Shown here piece after piece: positions 1 through 8,855 of a DNA stretch of 64,000 nucleotides (positions within the stretch are counted from its first letter, which is position 1; the number at the start of each line of letters is the position of its first letter). The translations under genes and the position numbers were made by a program. Location: NCBI GenBank assembly GCA_002101905.1, contig LQPU01000037.1, positions 124,001-188,000 on the forward strand, written 5' to 3'. The stretch comes from Mycobacterium shimoidei. GTDB taxonomy: Bacteria > Actinomycetota > Actinomycetes > Mycobacteriales > Mycobacteriaceae. The notes under the pieces are model-generated. The model was not told the origin of the DNA. It did no database searches and saw only the letters and a list, made by a program, of their open reading frames with translations.

Positions 1-27
1 CAAATGATTGCGCAGTTCGGCGAATGA
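1..27 (+). CDS. Possible 3' end of an upstream gene
   Basis: Frame 1 reads QMIAQFGE and then a TGA stop, 18 bases before the next start codon. Such tight spacing is normal in this window, so this is probably the tail of the preceding gene in an operon with the aldehyde dehydrogenase. Eight residues cannot identify a family, and the other two frames also stop early, so this is only a guess. Confidence 0.25.
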   Translation, partial: QMIAQFGE

Positions 28-45
28 CCAGGAAGGTCTAGTGAT

Positions 46-1507
46 GTGACAACCGATTCCAGCCTCGTCGACAGCTACGGCGTCTACATCGATGGCAGGT
101 GGGTCGAATCGGAAAGCGGACGATATGACGTGGTCAACCCGGCCACGGAACGGGTGATCGCTTCGGCGCCCGATGCCGGCGTCGCGCAGGTCGAGCGTGC
201 GATCGCGGCGGCGCGCGCCGCCTTCGATTCCGGCTCATGGTCCGCGGCGAATCCGGCCGAGCGGTCTCGCTGTCTCCAACAGCTAAGTGATGCACTGCTG
301 GCCCGGGGTGACGACATCTATGCCCTTGCGCAGGCCGAGTGGGGTTGCACAGCAAACGAGCGACTGATCCACGTGGATGGGCCCGCCTTCATGATCGGCC
401 ATGCCGCGGAACTTGCGCTCGAGCCGGCTGAGGCGCCGATGGACGCGTGGGGCGCGGCAGGCACCACCCTGTTGCGCTACGAGCCGCTCGGTGTTGTCGC
501 AGCCATGACGCCGTGGAATTTCCCGCACACGCTGAACGTGATGAAGCTGGGAGCCGCACTCGCCGCAGGCAACACGCTTGTGCTCAAGCCGTCGCCGCTG
601 ACACCGCTGGCCGGTCTCGCACTCGCGCGGCTGATCGACGAGGAGACCGACATTCCACCCGGTGTGGTCAACGTCGTCACCCCCAGCGCTATCGAGGCCA
701 GCCGCGCTTTGACCCTGGATCCGCGGGTCGACATGGTGAGCTTCACCGGAAGTTCGGCCGTCGGTCGCGACGTGATGGCGGCCGCCGCAACGTCGATGAA
801 GCGGATCCTGCTCGAGTGCGGCGGCAAGTCGGCGACCATTTTGCTCGACGATGTCGACCTCACCGACGAATTGTTCGAGCGGCTTCTCTTCGAAGGCTGC
901 ACAATGCACGCGGGCCAGGCGTGCATCCTCAACAGTCGTTTACTGGTCCCGGACGCGCTGCACGACGATGTCGTTGATCGGCTCGCCGAGCTGGCTCGCA
1001 ACGTCACGGTGGGCGACCCCACCGACGAGGCCACCGTCATGGGGCCGCTGATCAGTCGGCCAACACCTGGAGCGGGTGGAGGGTTTCGTCGAACGTGCCG
1101 AAAGCGACGGCGCGACGATTGTCGCCGGCGGTGGGCGGCCGAACGGACTCGATCGCGGTTTCTATTTCGAGCCAACGGTTCTGACCGATGCCAGCCCCGC
1201 GTCGTTCATCGCGCAGGAGGAGGTGTTCGGTCCGGTGCTGACGGTGCTGCGTTACCACAACGACGACGAAGCGGTCGGCATCGCCAACGATTCGGTCTAC
1301 GGGCTCGGCGGTGCGGTCTGGGGCACCGACATAGACCGGGCGGTCGGACTTGCGCGACGGATCAGGACCGGTCAGATCTCGATCAATGGCACGATACCCG
1401 GCGACGCGCCATTCGGCGGGTTCAAACAGAGTGGAATCGGCCGCGAAGGCGGACTCATGGGGCTGCGGGCATACATGGAACCGAAGGCGATCGGAGTTCC
1501 TGCGTGA
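46..1507 (+). pseudogene. NAD(P)-dependent aldehyde dehydrogenase, frameshifted
   Basis: The family oxidises aldehydes to acids with NAD(P). The start is GTG 46 with AGGAAGG about 9 bases upstream. Frame 1 carries the N-terminal part: the PWNFP motif, catalytic Glu257 in LLECGGKSA and nucleophile Cys293 in HAGQACILN. After MGPLIS (around 1054) the homology moves to frame 2, which continues HLERVEGFVERA, then EEVFGPVL and GGFKQSGIGREGG, and stops at 1507. Removing one base at about 1055-1057 gives LISGQHLERVEGF, the normal spacing for the family, so this is a +1 insertion. Without correction the reading runs on into the next gene, giving a false 1273-aa product. It may be a true mutation or a sequencing error. 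The stop overlaps the next start (GTGA). Confidence 0.85.
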
Positions 1508-3867
1508 ACGGATGTCTGGCGGGACTGCGAGTCGTCGAAGTCGGTACCGAGATCGCAGCACCGTATTGCACGAAATTGCTCGTCGACCTCGGCGCCGACG
1601 TCTACAAGGTTGAGCCGCGATCGGGGGATCCGCTCCGCAACTGGGGCCCTTCGGGCGGACTGTTCGAATACTTGAACGCCGGAAAGCATGGATTGACAAT
1701 TGATTTCGGATCGCGTTCCGATGTGTTGATCAATCTGATCGCCGAAGCCGACGTGGTTGTCGAAAATCTTCCGGCCGGGTCGGCCGACCGGGTCGTTCTG
1801 GGGCTCGACCGCGAGTCTCTGTCGCGGCTCAATCCGAATCTCGTCATTGTCCGCATCTCCGACTATGGCCAGGAGGGGCCGCGCCTGGACCGCCCATCGA
1901 CCCCGCTCACCATTCAGGCAGCATCGGGCTGGGTGAACGTGCGTGAACCCGGCAGGCCACCCGTGCAGTCGGGCGCCCGCATCTCGGAGTACGTCGTGGG
2001 CGGGTATGCGGCGCTTGGGGCCCTGACCGCGCTGCGCATCGCCGACGCCGGCACCGATCGGGCGGTCGAGGTCGATGTGTCCGTCTTCGAGGCGCTGTTG
2101 TCCACCTTGCCATATCCGATGCTGATGGCTGAGCGACTGAAAGCCCTTGGTTTGCCGACAAATTCGAAGGCGGCACCGATGTTGGGCATTGTTCGCGCCG
2201 CCGATGGCTGGATCGGGATCAACTGTCTGACCGGCCAGCACTGGCTCGACGTGTGCGCGATGGTCGGGCTGCCCGAATTCGGCGAGCACCAGCTCGCGAT
2301 CATGCTGGGAGGGCCCGAGCGCGACAAGTTCTTCGAGAAGGCTCAGCCCTGGCTTGATTCGATCACGGTGACAGATTTGGTCGAACTCAGCCAAGCCATG
2401 CGGATACCGGCGGCTCCGATCAATGACGGGGCATCAATTCTCGATTCTCCGCAATATCGTGAACGCGGGTTCTTCGTAGAAGGTGGATCAGAGCATGCTC
2501 GCTTCAAGAGACCGGGCGCACCGTTCCGGCTCTCCAAGACACCGGTCCCCACGCCGCAGCCGGCGCCGCAGCTGACCGATGACGCCGCGGCGTCCTGGGA
2601 GCCGCGAATTGCCGCGCGTGTCCGTTCGGAAATCGACGATGTGGCAATGCCGTTCGCGGGCTTGAGAGTGTTCGACCTCAGCACATTCTGGGCAGGAGCT
2701 TATTTGACCTGCTTTCTGGGGGCGTTCGGCGCCGACGTCATCAAGGTCGAGTCAATTCAGCGCCCGGACGGGCACCGCTACTCGGGCTCGCTGTTGCGCA
2801 ACAGTGAATACTGGTATGAGATCGGGCCGTTGTGGCAGGGCACCAACCTCAACAAGCGCGATATCACGCTCGACCTGTCCGTCGAGGCCGGCCGCGATTT
2901 AGCGTTGCGGTTGGCGGCCGATGCCGACGTGGTGGTCGAGAACTTCTCACCGCGGGTGGTGGAGCAATTCGGTCTGGACTTCGACTCCCTGGTCAAAGTC
3001 AATCCCGACGTGATCATGGTTCGCATGCCCGGCTTCGGCCTTCAGGGACCGTGGCGGGACTATGTCGGGTGGGCACTGAACATCGAACAGCTGGCAGGGA
3101 TGTCGGCGGTCACCGGCTACGCCGACGGTCCACCATGCAATCTGCAGGGACCTGCTGACCCCATCGCCGGTGTGCACGCAGCCGTAGCCTTGCTGGCAGC
3201 GCTGGAGCACCGGCAACGGACCGGCGAGGGCCAGCTGATCGAGGTCGCGCAGATCGAGGTCGGTGCGGCCGTGACCGCCGAGCCCGTAATCGAATATTCA
3301 CTGACCCACCAGGTGCGCGGACGAGAAGGCAATCGACACCGCCGCTACGCACAAGGCGTCTATCCGGCCAGTGGCGATGATCAGTGGGTGGCCATCTCGG
3401 TGCGCGATGACTCCGACTGGGCCGCCGTCGCCGACGTGATCGGTCGACCCGAACTATGCGATGACGCGCGGTTTGCATCACCCGAAGCGCGGTTGCACAA
3501 CCATGACGCCCTTGACGAAGTGCTCGCCCAGTGGACTGCGGTTCGAACATCCGACGAAGCTGCCGACCGACTGCGTCGGCGTGGAGTACCTGCGGAGCGG
3601 ATCCTCACTTCGGAGCGGATGTACGACGTCGATCAGCTCGACGCGCGGGGCTTTTACCAGGAGATCGAGCATTCGCTCTCTGGTCGACAGAAGTTCCCGG
3701 GCTGGCCATTTCGGATCACGCCGGGCCCCCAGCGGCATCACCGCACCCCGTCGCCGACGCTCGGCCAACACAATGAGGACGTGCTGGGCGCTCTGGGTTT
3801 GTCAGACGACGAGGTGAGCAAGCTACGTGACGAACAGGTCATTGGTGAACGCTTGCTGAACGCGTAG
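1504..3867 (+). CDS. Tandem-domain CaiB/BaiF family III CoA transferase
   Basis: This 787-aa protein holds two complete CaiB/BaiF domains in tandem, where the usual family member has about 400 aa. Domain 1 starts at LAGLRVVEVGTEIAAPY and domain 2 near residue 382 with FAGLRVFDLSTFWAGAY. The family moves CoA from a donor thioester to a carboxylate through an aspartyl-CoA intermediate. Domain 2 keeps the expected Asp in LQGPADPIAGVHAA. In domain 1 the matching segment reads GARISEYVVGGYAAL, with Glu where Asp is expected, so domain 1 may be structural or altered. The GTG start overlaps the stop of the broken aldehyde dehydrogenase by four bases, which implies coupled translation. Family call is firm; the substrate is unknown. 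Confidence 0.9.
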   Translation: MNGCLAGLRVVEVGTEIAAPYCTKLLVDLGADVYKVEPRSGDPLRNWGPSGGLFEYLNAGKHGLTIDFGSRSDVLINLIAEADVVVENLPAGSADRVVLGLDRESLSRLNPNLVIVRISDYGQEGPRLDRPSTPLTIQAASGWVNVREPGRPPVQSGARISEYVVGGYAALGALTALRIADAGTDRAVEVDVSVFEALLSTLPYPMLMAERLKALGLPTNSKAAPMLGIVRAADGWIGINCLTGQHWLDVCAMVGLPEFGEHQLAIMLGGPERDKFFEKAQPWLDSITVTDLVELSQAMRIPAAPINDGASILDSPQYRERGFFVEGGSEHARFKRPGAPFRLSKTPVPTPQPAPQLTDDAAASWEPRIAARVRSEIDDVAMPFAGLRVFDLSTFWAGAYLTCFLGAFGADVIKVESIQRPDGHRYSGSLLRNSEYWYEIGPLWQGTNLNKRDITLDLSVEAGRDLALRLAADADVVVENFSPRVVEQFGLDFDSLVKVNPDVIMVRMPGFGLQGPWRDYVGWALNIEQLAGMSAVTGYADGPPCNLQGPADPIAGVHAAVALLAALEHRQRTGEGQLIEVAQIEVGAAVTAEPVIEYSLTHQVRGREGNRHRRYAQGVYPASGDDQWVAISVRDDSDWAAVADVIGRPELCDDARFASPEARLHNHDALDEVLAQWTAVRTSDEAADRLRRRGVPAERILTSERMYDVDQLDARGFYQEIEHSLSGRQKFPGWPFRITPGPQRHHRTPSPTLGQHNEDVLGALGLSDDEVSKLRDEQVIGERLLNA

Positions 3868-3869
3868 GT

Positions 3870-4340
3870 TCACCCGTCGACCATGGCCGCGATGGTGTCG
3901 ACCACGCAAGCCGGCCGGTCGGACCCCTCAACCTCGACCGTGACGCGCACGGTGGCGCGTCCACCCTTGTCGGTGCGCTCCACCTTGACCAGTTCGGCGC
4001 CGGCGCGGATTCGCGAGTCGACGGGCACCGGGGCTGGGAAGCGAAGCTTGTCGACACCGTAGTTGACTTGCATCGACAACCCCGTCACCTGGTAAATCTC
4101 TTGCACCAGAATGGGAACCAGCGACAGCGTGAGATAGCCGTGCGCGATCGTTTTACCGTACGGACCTTTAGCGGCCCGCTCCGCGTCGACATGAATCCAC
4201 TGGTGGTCACCGGTCGCCTCGGCGAACAGATCGATCGCTTTCTGCGTGACGTCGTGCCACCCGCTGTAGCCGAGGTGTTCGCCGACGTGCGATTCGAACC
4301 CGGCGATGCCCTGGTAGACCGTAGGGGAGGCCTGCGTCAT
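3870..4340 (-). CDS. MaoC-like (R)-enoyl-CoA hydratase/dehydratase
   Basis: A 156-aa single hotdog protein of the MaoC family, which adds water to enoyl-CoA to give a 3-hydroxyacyl-CoA. The catalytic Asp and His lie in ATGDHQWIHVD (D-x4-H) at about residues 43-51, followed by the AHGYLTLSL helix typical of the family. The ATG overlaps the stop of the upstream amidohydrolase (ATGA), so the two are one leftward operon. The gene converges on the CaiB gene with only two bases between stop codons. Confidence 0.9.
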   Translation of the reverse strand: MTQASPTVYQGIAGFESHVGEHLGYSGWHDVTQKAIDLFAEATGDHQWIHVDAERAAKGPYGKTIAHGYLTLSLVPILVQEIYQVTGLSMQVNYGVDKLRFPAPVPVDSRIRAGAELVKVERTDKGGRATVRVTVEVEGSDRPACVVDTIAAMVDG

Positions 4341-5530
4341 GCCGGGACCTTCAGTCCTAACTGCTCAATAGCGTTGCCGCCCATGATCTTCATCTTCGCG
4401 GCATCGGAGATACCGTCGAGCCGGTCGACGAAGCTCAACGGGTCGCCGATGCCCTCGGGGTGCGGAAAGTCGGAGCCGAACATCACGTGATCCTCACCCA
4501 TGAGGTCGATGATCCCCTTGAGGTCGTCCTCGAGGAACGGGTGGATGTAGATATTGCGTTTGAACACCTCGACGGGATGCTCGTCGAACTCCTTGGGCAT
4601 GATCTTGTAGGCGGTGTTGAGCTGCTCGAGAAGATTGCGCACCCAACCGCTGCCGTTCTCGACGCAAAGGATCTTCAGGTCGGGGAAGCGGGACAACGCG
4701 CCGTGGCAGATCATCGCGGCCAAGGTGTCCTCGATGGCGCGGTGGCCCATCACCACCTCGCGCAGTGCGCTCGGCTTGAACGAGAGGTACTCCTCGCCGC
4801 CCTCCCATTCCATGAGGTGCTTCTGGTATCCGCTGTCTGACGCGTGCATTGTCACCGGGATGCCCGCCTTGACCACTTCTTTCCAGAAGGGGTCGAATTC
4901 GGGCAGACCCATCGACCGCGAGCCGCCGAAGCGACTGGGCACCGGAGCAGGGCGAACCAAGAAAGTTTTCATTCCCCGTTCGAGGCACCAGTGCAGCTCA
5001 TTGATGGCCTCGTCGACAAGGGGCAGGCAGATGACGGGTGTCGCGAAGATGCGGTCGTGGTAGTTGAACGTCCAGTGTTCGTGCATCCACTCGTTGAGGG
5101 CGTGGATGATTGCGTGGGTCAGGATGACGTCGTCGGTGGTGCGCTCCTCGATGAGACTGGCGAGGGTGGGGTACATGACGCATTGGTCGATGCCGAGCTC
5201 ATCCATCAGCTCCAACCTGGGGGCCGGATACTGGTAGGCGGGGATGACATCCATTGCTTCACCGATGAACTCGCGGAAATTCAGCCCCTCGGGATTGTTG
5301 CCCAGGAAGTAGTCCTCGGCGCTGCCCGGCCTCGCCACCCGTGCGAACGTCGGGTTGGGAATCATGTGGCTGATGCGGTCCTTGACGACAAGCTTGGGCC
5401 GCCCGTTGATCTCGACGTAGCCGACCTTGCCACGGTGTTCTTTGGGCAGGTACTTGGTGAGTGCGTCGGTGGTCTCGTACATATGGTTGTCGATGTCGAA
5501 GACCGGATAGGGCAAGGACCGAGTAGGCAT
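4337..5530 (-). CDS. Amidohydrolase-2 (ACMSD-like) metal-dependent hydrolase
   Basis: A 397-aa TIM-barrel protein of the amidohydrolase-2 family, which includes hydrolases and decarboxylases. The first metal motif is DIDNHMYE rather than the usual DxHxH; later ligands fit MHASDSGY and the C-terminal GSDFPHPEG. I chose ATG 5530 (MPTRSLPYPVFD) because GGAGGG lies about 7 bases upstream and the paralogue at 59659 starts the same way; a longer frame to 5626 would cross the operator at 5578. It is followed by the MaoC gene in an overlapping operon. It closely resembles the protein at 59659 and, less closely, that at 13775. The reaction is unknown. Confidence 0.88.
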   Translation of the reverse strand: MPTRSLPYPVFDIDNHMYETTDALTKYLPKEHRGKVGYVEINGRPKLVVKDRISHMIPNPTFARVARPGSAEDYFLGNNPEGLNFREFIGEAMDVIPAYQYPAPRLELMDELGIDQCVMYPTLASLIEERTTDDVILTHAIIHALNEWMHEHWTFNYHDRIFATPVICLPLVDEAINELHWCLERGMKTFLVRPAPVPSRFGGSRSMGLPEFDPFWKEVVKAGIPVTMHASDSGYQKHLMEWEGGEEYLSFKPSALREVVMGHRAIEDTLAAMICHGALSRFPDLKILCVENGSGWVRNLLEQLNTAYKIMPKEFDEHPVEVFKRNIYIHPFLEDDLKGIIDLMGEDHVMFGSDFPHPEGIGDPLSFVDRLDGISDAAKMKIMGGNAIEQLGLKVPA

Positions 5531-5577
5531 GTGGCTGATCCCTCCGTAGAGCAGCGAATATGGACGTTTACGCTCTG

Positions 5578-5594
5578 TGGAAATGACGTTATCA
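5578..5594 (-). promoter_or_regulatory. Operator site, TGRNAAY-N3-RTTNYCA class
   Basis: The sequence TGGAAAT-GAC-GTTATCA is an imperfect palindrome with 7-base arms and a 3-base spacer, 48 bases upstream of the amidohydrolase start. It belongs to the operator family found at most promoters in this window. The assignment to a TetR-type regulator is inferred. Confidence 0.6.
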
Positions 5595-5612
5595 CCAACC
5601 CGTGCCCAACAG

Positions 5613-6257
5613 CTATGTGGGGCCACACCCCGAGAGTGTTTTCCACGCTTTCACGACGGCTTCGGTAGTGGTCACGGTGGTCAACAGGGACAATGTGTTG
5701 TCGATGATCGAATCCGCGTATTCGCGTGGATAACCACTGACCGCATCGCGGGGAAGCACGAATTGGTAGCTGCGATTGACCGCGTCCATCGCGAAGTTCT
5801 GAATCGCGATGTTGACCGAAACACCCACACCTACAATTGTCTGAATCCCGAGGTTACGTAGGACCGAGTCGAGGTCGGTACCGGTCATCGGTCCGACACC
5901 GTGTGTCCGGGTAAGAATGAGATCACTTGGATCCGGGCCGAACTCAGGCAGTACCGAGGCGCCAGGGCTGCCCGGAGTCAAGTCGGCGGCGAACGACTTC
6001 CCAGCCATGAACAGCCTGGCATTGGTATTGGACCCGCGGTTGTCCGGGCGCTTCTGGATCAGGCAGTGCACGACACAAACACCGGCCGCGCGAGCCGCAG
6101 TGAGGAGCTTGGTGATGTTCGGGATCGCCTCCCGTCTGGCTTCCTCTGCCAGCATCGGCAGACCGGCCTGGGGGCCGATCACACCTCCTTGGCATTCCTG
6201 GGTGACCAGGGCGGTCGTGGCAGGGGCCAACAGATCGATCAGGCTCGGTGGCGGCAT
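5613..6257 (-). CDS. Isochorismatase-like hydrolase, catalytic Cys absent
   Basis: A 214-aa alpha/beta protein of the isochorismatase-like (cysteine hydrolase) fold. The usual first Asp motif (DMQ) is replaced by TQECQGG, and the usual TNVCV nucleophile motif reads GVSVNIAIQNFA, with Ala where the catalytic Cys should be. A clan of actinobacterial proteins with GVSVN motifs shares this, so it is probably not a classic amidase or isochorismatase. The ATG has no Shine-Dalgarno sequence and touches an operator site, which suggests a leaderless transcript. It is divergent from the SnoaL-like gene. Confidence 0.8.
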   Translation of the reverse strand: MPPPSLIDLLAPATTALVTQECQGGVIGPQAGLPMLAEEARREAIPNITKLLTAARAAGVCVVHCLIQKRPDNRGSNTNARLFMAGKSFAADLTPGSPGASVLPEFGPDPSDLILTRTHGVGPMTGTDLDSVLRNLGIQTIVGVGVSVNIAIQNFAMDAVNRSYQFVLPRDAVSGYPREYADSIIDNTLSLLTTVTTTEAVVKAWKTLSGCGPT

Positions 6258-6274
6258 GAGAACAGACGTTATCG
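6257..6274. promoter_or_regulatory. Operator site, N4 class, between divergent genes
   Basis: TGAGAAC-AGAC-GTTATCG matches TGRNAAY-N4-RTTNYCA at 13 of 14 arm positions. It touches the start codon of the leftward isochorismatase-like gene, so a bound regulator would block transcription start there. Confidence 0.6.
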
Positions 6275-6278
6275 TGTG

Positions 6279-6295
6279 TGAGAACGTAATTTCCA
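6279..6295. promoter_or_regulatory. Operator site, N3 class, upstream of SnoaL-like gene
   Basis: TGAGAAC-GTA-ATTTCCA matches TGRNAAY-N3-RTTNYCA in all 14 arm positions. It lies 12 bases before the start of the rightward gene and just upstream of its GAGGGAG ribosome binding site. Paired with the 6257 site, it puts two operators with different spacers in one 51-base divergent promoter. Confidence 0.6.
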
Positions 6296-6307
6296 GAGGG
6301 AGAGCAG

Positions 6308-6745
6308 ATGGATACCTGGGAGCTCGAGATTCGTGAGTCGGTGCGCCAGACGCTCGCCGACTACACCGCCGCCACCGACCGATTCGATCTGCACGCCCTG
6401 GCAGCTTGCTTTGGACCCCACGGTGTCCTCGAGTTCACCGGCGGAGCGGAACCGCTCATCGGTCCCGAGGCGATCGAGACGGGCCTCGGCATTGCGATGT
6501 CCAAAGATCCCGACCCGGCGAGACAGGCGCCAACGCATGTGCGCCATCACGTTTCGAGTATTCGGTTCGGTTCTGTGACCAAAGATCGGGTTGAAGTCAG
6601 CAGTTATTTCGCCGTCCACACCGACGTCGGCCTCGACCACTGGGGCCGCTATCGCGACGTTCTCGTCCCCTTGGGCGGGCGGTGGTTGTTCGCGCATCGA
6701 CGCATCAGTGTGGACGCCTTCGCCGCCGACAGCCTTATGCGATGA
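6308..6745 (+). CDS. SnoaL-like / NTF2-fold protein
   Basis: A 145-aa protein with the pattern of the SnoaL-like NTF2 fold: an N-terminal helix with DYTAATDRFDLHALAACF, a strand pair around GVLEFTG, and a C-terminal sheet with DHWGRYRDVLV and GGRWLFAHRRISVD. Family members act as isomerases, dehydratases, hydrolases or small subunits of ring-hydroxylating enzymes, so the reaction cannot be named. It has a GAGGGAG ribosome binding site and ends 11 bases inside the convergent LLM gene. Confidence 0.8.
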   Translation: MDTWELEIRESVRQTLADYTAATDRFDLHALAACFGPHGVLEFTGGAEPLIGPEAIETGLGIAMSKDPDPARQAPTHVRHHVSSIRFGSVTKDRVEVSSYFAVHTDVGLDHWGRYRDVLVPLGGRWLFAHRRISVDAFAADSLMR

Positions 6746-7634
6746 ACTCCTCCGCGAAAGCGTGGGCGTTGTCGATGACCTCGGCTCGGGTCGTTCCCTG
6801 GGGCGCGATGGTCAGCCAGGTCACGCCCATCGATTCCAGCTTTGCGATGGTGGCGTGCCGTTCGTCGGTCGACCTGCTGTCGTCGAGCAGATTGCCTGCC
6901 GAAAAACAGATGTCGAGCGGTTCCGTACGGCCGATCTCCGCCGCGTATTTCTTTGCCCAGGTAATTGCCGCCGCTAATTCTTCGAGGGTCGAGATCTCCG
7001 CGGTCCGTGACGCGGTCGCGTAGCCGAAGGTGTTGAACGGCGCCCACCCCTGTGCGCGGGCAACCGCACGACGGACGGCGGGCTTGCTGTTGCCGCCGAC
7101 CCAGATCGGCGGCGGCGTCACCGGTACGGGATAGAGTCGCACACCGCGAGCGGCGAACGATCTGCCCTCGTATGCGACATCCTCGCCGGTAAGCACCTTG
7201 CTCAGCACGTCCAGCGCCTCGTCGAGCAAAGCCCCGCGGTTGTCGAAGTCTATTCCGAGCGCTCTGAATTCGGGTTTGAGGTAACCCGCGGCTGTGCCGA
7301 GTATCAGCCGGCCGCCGGACAGGACGTCAAGGCTTTGGATCGACTTCGCGCCGAGAAAGGGATTGCGGTAGGCGGCGATGTAGACGTTGGTGAGCAGCTT
7401 CACGTCGGTTGTGGCGGCTGCAGCGAACGACAGCGCGACGAAGGGGTCCAGGGCATGGTGCCCGCCGTGATCAAGCCACTTCGCGTCCGGGGCGGGGTGG
7501 TCGGTGACGTGCACGGCGGCGAATCCGCTCGCCTCGCCGAGGCGCGCGATTTCAGCGACCGCCTCGGCGGTGACGAATTCAGATACGGCCTCTACCCGGT
7601 GGGTAGGAAGCTCCAGGGAGTACGAGATGGTCAC
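6735..7634 (-). CDS. LLM-class F420-dependent oxidoreductase
   Basis: A 299-aa luciferase-like TIM barrel. Visible family marks are AVHVTDHPAPDAKWLDHGGHHALDP near residue 45, the LSGGRLILGTAAGYLKPEF segment, and the PPPIWVGGNSKPAVRRA segment. Actinobacterial members of this length mostly use F420 rather than FMN; that cofactor is inferred. The GTG start has AAAGGACG about 6 bases upstream and lies 10 bases after the FadE stop, so the two genes form a leftward operon. Confidence 0.87.
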   Translation of the reverse strand: MTISYSLELPTHRVEAVSEFVTAEAVAEIARLGEASGFAAVHVTDHPAPDAKWLDHGGHHALDPFVALSFAAAATTDVKLLTNVYIAAYRNPFLGAKSIQSLDVLSGGRLILGTAAGYLKPEFRALGIDFDNRGALLDEALDVLSKVLTGEDVAYEGRSFAARGVRLYPVPVTPPPIWVGGNSKPAVRRAVARAQGWAPFNTFGYATASRTAEISTLEELAAAITWAKKYAAEIGRTEPLDICFSAGNLLDDSRSTDERHATIAKLESMGVTWLTIAPQGTTRAEVIDNAHAFAEEFIA

Positions 7635-7644
7635 GTTCGTCCTT

Positions 7645-8739
7645 TCATGGTGCGACTAGGGCTGCCAGGCGTTGGGCATGGTGGTCGGGACTGCCGAAGA
7701 TCAGTTCGGTGGCCTTGGCGCGCCGAACGTAGAGGTGCGCGTCGTGTTCCCAGGTGAAGCCGATACCGCCGTGGATTCGCATGTTGTCCAAGGCGACTTG
7801 CAGAAAGGCTTCCGAACAGGCCATCTTCGCTACCGACGCAGCCACCGCAAGGTCGCTGCTGTCCGCGGACTCCGCAGCGTGAACCGCAGCCGAGCGGGCG
7901 CCCTCGACGAGCACCAGCATGTCTGCACACCGGTGTTTGACGGCCTGAAAGCTGCCGATGGCCCGGCCGAACTGGATTCGTTCCTTCGCGTAGTTCACGG
8001 CCATGTCCAGGCAGCGTTGGGCGGCGCCAACCTGCTCGGCGACCAGCGCGGCGATCGCGAGATCGGACGTGCGAGCCAGGCCCGCGGCAGCGTCTCCGTC
8101 AGCGCCGATCAACCGGGCCGGGACGTCGCGGAATTGTAGACGCGCGACCTTTCGCGTGCGGTCGAGCGTGTTGAGCGGTTCGCAAGTGAGTCCATCGCTG
8201 TTCGCCGAGACGGCGAACAGCGATGTGCCTGCGCTCGTATTCGCCGCGGCCAGAATAACGTCAGCGGTGTGGCCGTCGAGGACGAGACCCGCGTCGCCAT
8301 GAATCCGAAAGCCGGTACCGTCGGCGCGTGCCGTCAGGGTGACCTCGTGCGGGTCCCACGCACCGAGGCTGCCATTGAGGATCACCGTTGCGGTCCTGGA
8401 CCCGTCGACGAAACCCGGCAGGTAGTCGCTCATCGCGGCGGTGTCGCCGCTGCAGAGGATCGCTTGCGTGGCGAGTGCGACGGTGGAGAAGAACGGGGCG
8501 CACAACAGTGCTGCGCCCATCTCCTCGAGTACGACCGCGAGTTCGGACATGCTGGCACCCGCACCGCCGAATTGCTCGGGCACAGCGATCCCGTGAAGTC
8601 CCAGTTCGCGGGCCATCTGATGCCACACCGATTGGTCATATCCCTGCGCGGTGGACATGAGGTCGCGTACTCGGCGCGACGACGAGGTGACCTCCAGGAA
8701 TTCCCGCACCGCCTGCCGGAGTTCGTCGGCTTCACTCAT
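7645..8739 (-). CDS. Acyl-CoA dehydrogenase (FadE type, small form)
   Basis: A 364-aa flavoprotein of the acyl-CoA dehydrogenase fold, expected to make an alpha,beta double bond in an acyl-CoA. Family marks are VPEQFGGAGASMSEL, YAKERIQFGRAIGSFQAVKH and the C-terminal IHGGIGFTWEHDAHLYVRRA. This short type with a degenerate middle domain often pairs with a second FadE in an alpha2beta2 enzyme; no partner is adjacent here. The ATG has AAAGGA upstream, and the shared operator at 8821 lies 82 bases away. It is the first gene of the leftward operon with the LLM oxidoreductase. Confidence 0.88.
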   Translation of the reverse strand: MSEADELRQAVREFLEVTSSSRRVRDLMSTAQGYDQSVWHQMARELGLHGIAVPEQFGGAGASMSELAVVLEEMGAALLCAPFFSTVALATQAILCSGDTAAMSDYLPGFVDGSRTATVILNGSLGAWDPHEVTLTARADGTGFRIHGDAGLVLDGHTADVILAAANTSAGTSLFAVSANSDGLTCEPLNTLDRTRKVARLQFRDVPARLIGADGDAAAGLARTSDLAIAALVAEQVGAAQRCLDMAVNYAKERIQFGRAIGSFQAVKHRCADMLVLVEGARSAAVHAAESADSSDLAVAASVAKMACSEAFLQVALDNMRIHGGIGFTWEHDAHLYVRRAKATELIFGSPDHHAQRLAALVAP

Positions 8740-8820
8740 CGCGGATTCCTTTGGTGTGGGTCTGCCCGGCCCGACACGGGATAGGCATTGCCGGGAGAGG
8801 ATAGTATCTTTTCTGAAATA

Positions 8821-8838
8821 GGAGAATCATCATTCTCG
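8821..8838. promoter_or_regulatory. Operator site, N4 class, divergent promoter
   Basis: GGAGAAT-CATC-ATTCTCG contains the perfect inverted repeat GAGAAT/ATTCTC with a 4-base spacer. It lies in the 116-base divergent gap between the FadE at 8739 and the amidohydrolase at 8856, just before the latter's GAAGGGG ribosome binding site, and could control both directions. Confidence 0.65.
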
Positions 8839-8855
8839 CACGAAGGGGCCGCACG

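Noticed and set aside
46..3867. A single 1273-aa aldehyde dehydrogenase-CoA transferase fusion
   Set aside because: The middle of the frame (about 1060-1500) has no family similarity, while frame 2 holds the missing aldehyde dehydrogenase end and its own stop. A GTG start for the CoA transferase lies at 1504.
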